DNA from: Glaciimonas sp. PCH181
GTDB lineage: Bacteria; Pseudomonadota; Gammaproteobacteria; Burkholderiales; Burkholderiaceae_D
Reading direction: 5' to 3'
DNA length: 64,000 nucleotides
Assembly: GCF_003056055.1 (NCBI RefSeq)
Contig: NZ_PYFP01000001.1
Span: 1,550,001 to 1,614,000, forward strand
Shown here: one piece after another, positions 58,239-64,000 of the stretch
Numbering within the stretch: the stretch's first letter is position 1
How the letters are laid out: each line of letters opens with the position of its first letter
Notes under the pieces: generated by a model
The model's database searches: none
What the model was told of the DNA's origin: nothing
Seen by the model: only the letters and a program-made list of their open reading frames with translations
Position numbers and translations under genes: made by a program

Positions 58239-59126
58239 ATGGCAAAAATTGGATTTATTGGGTTGGGTATCATGGGCGCGCCGATGGCAGCGAATTTGCA
58301 GGCAGGTGGACATGAGTTATATGTGTACGATATAAAAAATCCGCCTGTCAGCATAGTCGAGCGCGGCGCTACGGTCTGCACCTCCGGCGAGGAAGTCGCG
58401 AAGCGGGCCGACATTATCATCGTCATAGTGCCGGATACTCCACATGTGGAAGCGGCACTATTTAGTGAAAAAGGTATTGCTAACGGTTTGTCCGCCGGCA
58501 AAATCGTGGTCGACATGAGTTCTATTTCACCGATCGCCACCAAGGATTTTGCCAAGCGAATCAACGCACTCGGCTGCGACTATCTGGATGCGCCAGTGTC
58601 TGGCGGTGAGGTCGGGGCAAAAGCGGCTTCACTGACAATTATGGTCGGTGGCCCGGAAAGCGCGTTTAACAAGGTTAAGCCCTTGCTGGAACTGATGGGC
58701 AAGAACATCACGTTGGTCGGTGATAATGGCGATGGACAGACCACAAAAGTAGCCAATCAAATTATCGTTGCGCTGACTATTCAGGCGGTGGCCGAGGCGT
58801 TGCTGTTCGCGTCGAAAGCGGGTGCCGACCCTGCCAAGGTGCGTCAGGCGCTCATGGGCGGTTTTGCATCCTCCCGTATACTTGAAGTGCATGGGGAGCG
58901 CATGATCAAGCGCACTTTCGATCCGGGCTTCCGTATCGAACTACATCAAAAGGATCTGAACCTGGCATTGCAAGGCGCCAAAGCACTCGGCGTGTCGTTG
59001 CCCAATACCGCCAACGTTCAGGAACTGATGAACGCATGTGCTGCCAACGGCATGAGTGGCCAGGACCACTCGGCACTGTGCCGCGCGATTGAACTCATGT
59101 CGAATCACGAAATTGCCAAGACCTAA
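58239..59126 (+). CDS. garR: tartronate semialdehyde (2-hydroxy-3-oxopropionate) reductase
   Basis: The ATG at 58239 is chosen over an in-frame TTG because GGAGAA precedes it. The 295-residue beta-hydroxyacid dehydrogenase has the N-terminal GFIGLGIMGAPMAANL, substrate-binding DAPVSGGEVGAKAASLTIMV and catalytic Lys in NGDGQTTKVANQIIV. It reduces tartronate semialdehyde to D-glycerate with NADH. The next steps, glycerate kinase and pyruvate kinase, follow in order. Confidence 0.9.
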   Translation: MAKIGFIGLGIMGAPMAANLQAGGHELYVYDIKNPPVSIVERGATVCTSGEEVAKRADIIIVIVPDTPHVEAALFSEKGIANGLSAGKIVVDMSSISPIATKDFAKRINALGCDYLDAPVSGGEVGAKAASLTIMVGGPESAFNKVKPLLELMGKNITLVGDNGDGQTTKVANQIIVALTIQAVAEALLFASKAGADPAKVRQALMGGFASSRILEVHGERMIKRTFDPGFRIELHQKDLNLALQGAKALGVSLPNTANVQELMNACAANGMSGQDHSALCRAIELMSNHEIAKT

Positions 59127-59130
59127 GCGT

Positions 59131-59265
59131 AACAGGCCGTTGAAAAATGTAGGGAGCGACCTTACCCTGGGCGCTTCAGCTTTTGGTCAAGGAGAAAAAG
59201 TGTATGTGGCCATCGCGCACCGTAGATCAAAGCCGGGTCACATAGCAGTTCTTCAATGGCCTGTT
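59131..59265. repeat. 135-bp segment bounded by 14-bp inverted repeats
   Basis: AACAGGCCGTTGAA (59131-59144) and TTCAATGGCCTGTT (59252-59265) are inverted with 13 of 14 matches. The segment lies between garR and the glycerate kinase gene. It has no gene and may be the remains of a small mobile element; a chance match is possible. Confidence 0.45.
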
Positions 59266-59333
59266 CAGTTTTGCCTTGACGTAAATGGACTAACGTTCTC
59301 TATACCGTTGCGCGCATGAAAGGAATTTCCGAT

Positions 59334-60605
59334 ATGGATTCAATTGTAAATCCGCGCCAGTTTCTACTCGATCTGTTTTCCAGCGCGGTCGCTACCGTGA
59401 GTGCGGAAAAATGTCTGCCGCCCTTTCTGCCTCAGCCTTCGCTGAATGGCCGGACCCTGGTGATCGGCGCCGGCAAAGGCGCGGCTGCGATGGCCAGAGT
59501 AGTAGAAAAAAACTGGCCAGGAGAAATTTCCGGGCTGGTCGTGACACGCTACGGGCATCGGGCCGATTGCACACGGATCGAAGTGGTGGAAGCCGCGCAT
59601 CCGGTGCCGGATCAAGCTGGACGCGCTGCAGCCGAACGCATGATGCAGATGGTACGCGGCTTGACCGAAAACGACTTAGTGTTGTGTCTCATTTCGGGCG
59701 GTGGCTCGGCCTTACTGGCGCTGCCGGCGGAGGGGATCACACTTGAACAAAAACAGACGATTAACAAGGAGTTGCTGAAAAGCGGCGCGACGATTTTTGA
59801 AATGAATTGCGTGCGCAAGCACCTCTCGGCGATCAAAGGTGGCCGTCTGGCGCTGGCTTGTGCACCGGCACGCATGGTGACTCTGATGATTTCCGACATT
59901 CCCGGCGACGATGCACGCATCATTGCCAGTGGCCCGACGCTACCAGATGCAAGCACCTGCGTTGAAGCACTCGCGATCTTGCAGAAATATGGCATCGACG
60001 TGCCGGAAACTGTGTCGCAGCATCTGCAATCAGGCGCTGGCGAGACGCCCAAGCCTGGCGATATACGTTTTGCACGCAATCTCGATCATGTGATCGCCAC
60101 TGCACAAGATGCACTGGAAGCAGCCGCCGAGACTGCGCGAGCGGCAGGCATTACGCCTTACATCCTGTCCGACGAGATTGAGGGCGAAGCGCGTGACGTC
60201 GCACTGGTACATGCGGCCCTTGCAAAACAAATTGCCCGGCGCGGGCAGCCATTCAGTAAACCATGCGTTTTGCTATCGGGTGGGGAAACAACAGTGACTG
60301 TACGCGGCAACGGCCGGGGCGGACGTAATGCAGAATTTTTGCTGAGCCTGGCGGTGGCGCTGGATGGCTACCCCGGTATTTATGCGATTGCATGCGATAC
60401 CGACGGCATCGATGGTTCGGAAGACAATGCCGGCGCTTTATATGCGCCAGACTCGGTGTCGCGCGCAGTAAAGCAGGAATTGCGTGCAACCACATTGCTC
60501 GAAAACAATGATGGTTATGGTTTTTTCAGCGCACTCGGCGATTTGGTTGTGAGCGGCCCGACGCTCACCAACGTCAATGATTTTCGGGCTATCTTGATTC
60601 TTTAA
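59334..60605 (+). CDS. ttuD: glycerate 2-kinase (MOFRL family)
   Basis: The start ATG 59334 has AAGGAA upstream; an earlier in-frame ATG at 59316 has none. This 423-residue protein contains the DUF4147 domain (LVIGAGKGAAAMARVVEKNW, LCLISGGGSALLALP, NCVRKHLSAIKGGRLA) and the MOFRL domain (LSGGETTVTVRGNGRGGRN, DTDGIDGSEDNAGALY). It converts D-glycerate to 2-phosphoglycerate. TtuD was first described in tartrate clusters, with the pyruvate kinase TtuE next to it, as here. Confidence 0.92.
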   Translation: MDSIVNPRQFLLDLFSSAVATVSAEKCLPPFLPQPSLNGRTLVIGAGKGAAAMARVVEKNWPGEISGLVVTRYGHRADCTRIEVVEAAHPVPDQAGRAAAERMMQMVRGLTENDLVLCLISGGGSALLALPAEGITLEQKQTINKELLKSGATIFEMNCVRKHLSAIKGGRLALACAPARMVTLMISDIPGDDARIIASGPTLPDASTCVEALAILQKYGIDVPETVSQHLQSGAGETPKPGDIRFARNLDHVIATAQDALEAAAETARAAGITPYILSDEIEGEARDVALVHAALAKQIARRGQPFSKPCVLLSGGETTVTVRGNGRGGRNAEFLLSLAVALDGYPGIYAIACDTDGIDGSEDNAGALYAPDSVSRAVKQELRATTLLENNDGYGFFSALGDLVVSGPTLTNVNDFRAILIL

Positions 60606-60724
60606 TCGACCTATCCAGGCATTCCCGCGAGCTATAGATTTTTGGAATGTTCCGAAACCCGATGCATTCCCCTCCATGGGAATCCGCGTCACCCCTTAAT
60701 CGTTCGATCCATAGGAAGTTCAGC

Positions 60725-62143
60725 ATGCGACGCCAACGTAACGCCAAAATAATCGCAACGCTCGGTCCGGCAAGTTCCGACACAAAGACAATCCAGGCAC
60801 TTTTTGAAGCCGGAGCCGACGTGTTCCGTTTTAATTTCAGCCATGGCTCGCACGCGGACCATCAGGCACGCTATGAAATCGTGCGAGCAGTGGAGCGCAA
60901 ACTTGGCCGCCCGATCGCGATTCTGGCGGATCTGCAGGGGCCCAAGCTGCGCATCGGTACGTTTGCCGAAGGCAGGATCACCCTGACGGCGGGGAGCGAA
61001 TTCGTGCTCGACTGCGATACCTCACCTGGTACGGTACAGCGCGTGTGCCTGCCACATCCGGAGTTATTTGAAGTGATCGCGCCTGGTCAGTCGTTGTTAC
61101 TGGACGATGGCAAGCTGCACTTGCAAGTGCTGGCCAGCGATGGGCAGCGGATTTGCACACGCGTGATCACCGGCGGCCCACTGTCTGATCGCAAGGGCGT
61201 CAACGTGCCCGACGCAGTGTTACCGATTCCGGTGCTGACGGAAAAGGACCGGCGCGATCTGGCGTTCGCCTTGTCATTGGGGGTCGACTGGGTAGCCTTG
61301 TCCTTCGTTCAACGTCCGGAAGATTTGCTCGAGGCGCGAGAGCTTGTCGGCGGCCGCGCCAGCCTGATGACCAAGCTGGAAAAGCCGCAAGCACTCGATC
61401 AACTGGAAGAAATTGTACGTTTGTCGGATGCGGTGATGGTGGCACGTGGGGATCTTGGCGTCGAGCTGCCGCCGGAGCGGGTGCCGGGCGCGCAAAAGCG
61501 GATCCTGCGGGCCTGCCGTCAACACGGCAAACCGAGTATCGTCGCCACACAAATGCTCGAATCGATGATTGCCGCCCCAACGCCGACAAGGGCTGAGGCA
61601 TCCGACGTGGCCAGTGCGATCTACGATGGTGCCGACGCTGTCATGTTGTCGGCTGAATCCGCCAGCGGCAGCTTTCCGGTACAGGCGGTGTCGATGATGG
61701 ATCGCATCATTATCGAAGTGGAACACGATCCACTGTATCGCAACCTGATCGATGCGCAGTACGAATTGCCGATGCCGACGCGCGGCGATGCGATCTGCTC
61801 GGCCTTGCGCAATGTAACAAACATCATCGGCGCAGCGGCAACCGTTACTTACACTACCTCTGGGCATACCAGCTTGCGCGCGGCCCGCGAGCGGCCTACG
61901 GCGCCTATCCTGAGCATCACGCCCAACCTGGCCATCGCACGGCGCCTGGCCTTGGTATGGGGCGTCCATTCTACGGTCAGTGCCGATGTGCACAACGTGG
62001 ATGAGATGGTGGCGACCGCCGCCCGTGTGGCGCGTGAGGAGGGGTTTGCGCAAAGCGGCGACCAGATTGCTATCACCGCCGGCATGCCGTTTGGGCAGCC
62101 TGGAAGCACCAACCTGTTACGTATTGCGGAAATCGAGGCCTGA
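60725..62143 (+). CDS. ttuE: pyruvate kinase
   Basis: This 472-residue enzyme starts MRRQRNAKIIATLGPASSD after an AGGAAG ribosome site. The active-site segment is MTKLEKPQALDQLEEIVRLS, then the VMVARGDLGVELP block and the conserved TQMLESMI. A C-terminal domain (residues about 350-472) is present. It makes pyruvate and ATP from phosphoenolpyruvate. Its place next to glycerate kinase suggests a cluster-specific isozyme rather than the housekeeping one, as in tartrate operons. Confidence 0.92.
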   Translation: MRRQRNAKIIATLGPASSDTKTIQALFEAGADVFRFNFSHGSHADHQARYEIVRAVERKLGRPIAILADLQGPKLRIGTFAEGRITLTAGSEFVLDCDTSPGTVQRVCLPHPELFEVIAPGQSLLLDDGKLHLQVLASDGQRICTRVITGGPLSDRKGVNVPDAVLPIPVLTEKDRRDLAFALSLGVDWVALSFVQRPEDLLEARELVGGRASLMTKLEKPQALDQLEEIVRLSDAVMVARGDLGVELPPERVPGAQKRILRACRQHGKPSIVATQMLESMIAAPTPTRAEASDVASAIYDGADAVMLSAESASGSFPVQAVSMMDRIIIEVEHDPLYRNLIDAQYELPMPTRGDAICSALRNVTNIIGAAATVTYTTSGHTSLRAARERPTAPILSITPNLAIARRLALVWGVHSTVSADVHNVDEMVATAARVAREEGFAQSGDQIAITAGMPFGQPGSTNLLRIAEIEA

Positions 62144-62492
62144 AAATTGACGCGTGACACTAGCCTTGGTGGCGCTGATGTTATTTTGACCCACGCTGCT
62201 GATTTTAACTGCCCCATATCCCACTTCTCAAATCCCGCAGTGAGCAATCGTTTGCTTAGCATGCGGGTGGGTCTAGGAATTCCGGCAGGCTGGGTCAAAA
62301 TGGTGCTGTCAACTTAACGCGTATACCCAAGATTTCATAGAATAGCGGAGTGCCAAATTCCAATATTTACAGCGGGTTCCGCTATCCATCCGCGTCAACG
62401 AGAGCGTGCAAAACCTGGAGAGATGACAAGATAAAAACGCGACCGCATTCTTTTCGGCAGCGCCCAACTGCGGTAATCTTGTTGATATTTGA
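62144..62492. other. 349-base region without a gene
   Basis: It contains one inverted-repeat pair (annotated separately) and no frame with protein-like composition. It separates the sugar-acid cluster from a stretch of insertion-sequence remnants. Confidence 0.5.
62183..62300. repeat. inverted 11-bp ends bounding about 118 bp, possible IS remnant
   Basis: ATTTTGACCCA (62183-62193) and TGGGTCAAAAT (62290-62300) are perfectly inverted. There is no coding sequence in between. Nearby transposase fragments make an IS-end origin plausible. Confidence 0.45.
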
Positions 62493-62972
62493 ATAGCGGG
62501 AGACGGTCATGCGACTTTAGTAAAAGGATCGCCTCACGTATATGCCTATGTACACAAGGAAGTAACTTCGGCAGCAGCGCGGCTGGATCAGTTTCTCAGA
62601 CACTGTGGGGTAGCACCGGATGAGCGGGTGACGGTGATCTGCGACGATGCGGGAGAATTCAACAAAGCCGTCGCGGGGAGCCAGGCGGTCGCGCGGATCA
62701 AGGCACTGGAGGCTCGGCTATTGTGCCGGGAAGACTACGAATTCTCAACGCTGTGGTGGAATCTGCGTAATGTTGTCGGCTATATTCGTGGCAATACGCA
62801 CACCCTCGTCAACTATGGTGCCCGGTATCGAAAGGGCCTGCCCATCAGCAGCAGCATCGCCGAATCGGCAGTGAACCTCGTCATTAGCCACCGCATGGCC
62901 AAACATCGCCAGATGCGCTGGACCGACGAAGGCGCACATTACCTAGTGCAGGTCAGAGTAGCAAGCGAGTGA
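62493..62972 (+). pseudogene. ISKra4-type transposase remnant
   Basis: The open frame runs from just after a TGA at 62490-62492 to the stop at 62970-62972. It contains HVYAYVHKEV, APDERVTVICDDAGEF and the C-terminal SSSIAESAVNLVISHRMAKH with QMRWTDEGAHYL, the end of ISKra4-family transposases. The N-terminus is absent. After the AVAGS segment the sequence jumps to AVARIKALEARLL, so an internal part also seems to be lost. The element is inactive. Confidence 0.7.
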
Positions 62973-63603
62973 ATCTGCGTTAGAGAATCTGAATACTGAG
63001 CGTACTGAAAATCGACTGCTGGTCAACGCCGCCGAAGAAAAAGTCAGGTTGGCCGCAGCACTGATCGCGCAAGCAAATCAGCGCACTGAGCAAGTTGAGC
63101 ACGCATTTGACGTCGCCCGCGAGGCCATCCGGCGCCTGGAAGAATCGCTGACTGAGATGCGTACCACCGCGGCCGTAATCGAGCAGCGTCACGCTGGCCA
63201 GCTGCTTGCCCGCGATGAACGCATCGCTGCCCTGACGACCGATTTCGCACGCAAGGAAGCCGAATACGCGGCACGGATCACCGAGCTCGACGGGGTACGC
63301 AAGCACGCCCTGTTGCAGATCGATGAAGCACGCGTGGAATCGCGCCACTGGAAAGCGGAATTCGACCGGGTCGATGCCAAGAACAAATCCAGCGTGGTGA
63401 CGTATGGTCAGCGTGCATCTGCGCTCGATGCCGAGCTCGCTGGTGTCCGGGGGCGCTTGGGCGCCGCAGAAGAAGCGCTTGCTGCGTCGCGGCAGCGCTG
63501 TACGCAACTGGAAGCCGCGGCTATGATCGTTCATCCGAAGGATGATGCCGCCCCCTCGGTATCGCGCAAAGTGCGCGCCGGGGGCTTAATCAAGCGCCGC
63601 TAG
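62962..63603 (+). pseudogene. KfrA-like coiled-coil DNA-binding protein lacking its 5' end
   Basis: The frame is open from 62962 to the stop at 63601-63603, about 213 codons, and has no proper start. It begins by overlapping the end of the transposase remnant. The protein is a long charged coiled coil (NRLLVNAAEEKVRLAAALIA to AAEEALAASRQRCTQLEAAA) with a basic end (SRKVRAGGLIKRR). KfrA-type proteins carry an N-terminal DNA-binding domain before such a coil; that part is missing, probably lost when the insertion sequence landed. A TTG at 63049 could act as a weak internal start. Confidence 0.6.
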
Positions 63604-63607
63604 TTAG

Positions 63608-63720
63608 GTACGCGGCATTAAAACGATCAACGAGATCACGCAGCAGCATGGCGTTCATCCGGTGATGGTGAGCCAATGGAAGAAAGAAATCCTTGCCCGT
63701 ACTTTATTTGACGACAAGCG
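63608..63720 (+). pseudogene. IS3-family OrfA fragment
   Basis: Translated from 63608, the sequence reads IKTINEITQQHGVHPVMVSQ followed by WKKEIL and TLFDDKR. This is the helix-turn-helix region near the start of IS3-family OrfA. Both ends are missing and the reading frame runs into unrelated sequence after 63720. Confidence 0.65.
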
Positions 63721-63880
63721 GTGTCTGTCAAGACAGTTAGTAAAATTTGAATTAAATCGCTTCTATTTCCAGTTCGTTTTCCGGCAGTAATCGCGGTCCG
63801 GAATGAGGCTGACCTGGCGAATCCACGTCCTGTCTCGCGTAGCACCTTTCCAGCGCTCTGGACGTTTTGCTCTGGCGATT

Positions 63881-64000
63881 TCATATGTCGCTTTTCGTTG
63901 TCCAGGATGACCTGATCCTATCCCGGGTAGCTCCTGACCAGCGCTCCGGGTGCCGCAGTTTTGCCGCTTCATAAACTTGCTCACGGTGTTTTAGAATTGC
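63881..64000 (-). pseudogene. IS3-type OrfB C-terminal fragment
   Basis: On the minus strand, from the window edge, the translation is LKHREQVYEAAKLRHPERWS followed by GATRDR, then a TGA at 63881-63883. A second P-E-R-W-K-G-A-T-R-D motif lies about 100 bases further on, in another frame (near 63840). These are the tail motifs of an IS3-type transposase and are broken. The left part of the gene is beyond the window. Confidence 0.5.

Noticed and set aside
61274..62053. 259-codon frame opposite the pyruvate kinase gene
   Set aside because: It is the Arg/His-rich shadow of a high-GC gene and has no start signals.

Overview
The window reads as chromosomal DNA of a betaproteobacterium, most likely Burkholderiales and Oxalobacteraceae-like (Glaciimonas, Herminiimonas or Collimonas type). 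This is inferred from the style of the housekeeping proteins and the gene set trxB, ftsK, lolA, rarA, serS with a tRNA-Ser(CGA). No database search was possible.

Layout. (1) 1-8250: right end of a prophage or phage-like integrative element. It holds the tail of an exonuclease, a coiled-coil protein, a small HTH protein, RdgC, a chain of tiny overlapping genes, an HNH-AP2 endonuclease, DUF551 and ASCH-like proteins, an excisionase and a tyrosine integrase facing a tRNA-Ser gene. (2) 8274-24938: core genes (tRNA-Ser, serS, rarA, fdxA, lolA, ftsK, trxB). A dipeptide-uptake operon sits between rarA and serS: XRE-cupin regulator, Xaa-Pro peptidase, DppABCDF-like transporter. (3) 25052-25976: an Smr-domain gene preceded by a tiny paralogue of its own N-terminus. 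(4) 26137-49259: a large nutrient-acquisition island in two divergent halves. The minus half has a TonB-dependent receptor, ExbD, ExbB, TonB, a class II aldolase, an SsuD-like monooxygenase and SsuB/SsuC. The plus half has an acyl-CoA-dehydrogenase-like flavoprotein, a hydroxyacid dehydrogenase, an SsuA-like binding protein, an exported RidA, a second TonB receptor, a Tat-exported amine oxidase, cytochrome c, a second flavin monooxygenase, a redoxin, and a flavoprotein/ferredoxin pair. (5) 49280-55130: an M24 peptidase, an APC permease and a LysR regulator, mixed with decaying genes (SDR with an internal deletion, half an MFS transporter fused to a broken GntR regulator). (6) 55505-62143: sugar-acid/glycerate genes ending in glycerate kinase and pyruvate kinase. 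(7) 62183-64000: remnants of insertion sequences and a KfrA-like gene lacking its 5' end.

How it fits together. The island in (4) looks like a complete outer-membrane-to-cytoplasm route for an organosulfur, possibly amine-bearing, compound: energised import across the outer membrane, oxidation in the periplasm with electrons passed to cytochrome c, ABC import, then FMNH2-dependent cleavage in the cytoplasm. The substrate is not known. Several compact inverted-repeat elements (25991-26113, 35709-35891, 59131-59265), an 8-bp tandem repeat (32013-32089) and an operator-promoter array upstream of the XRE-cupin gene (18219-18274) are the main non-coding signals.
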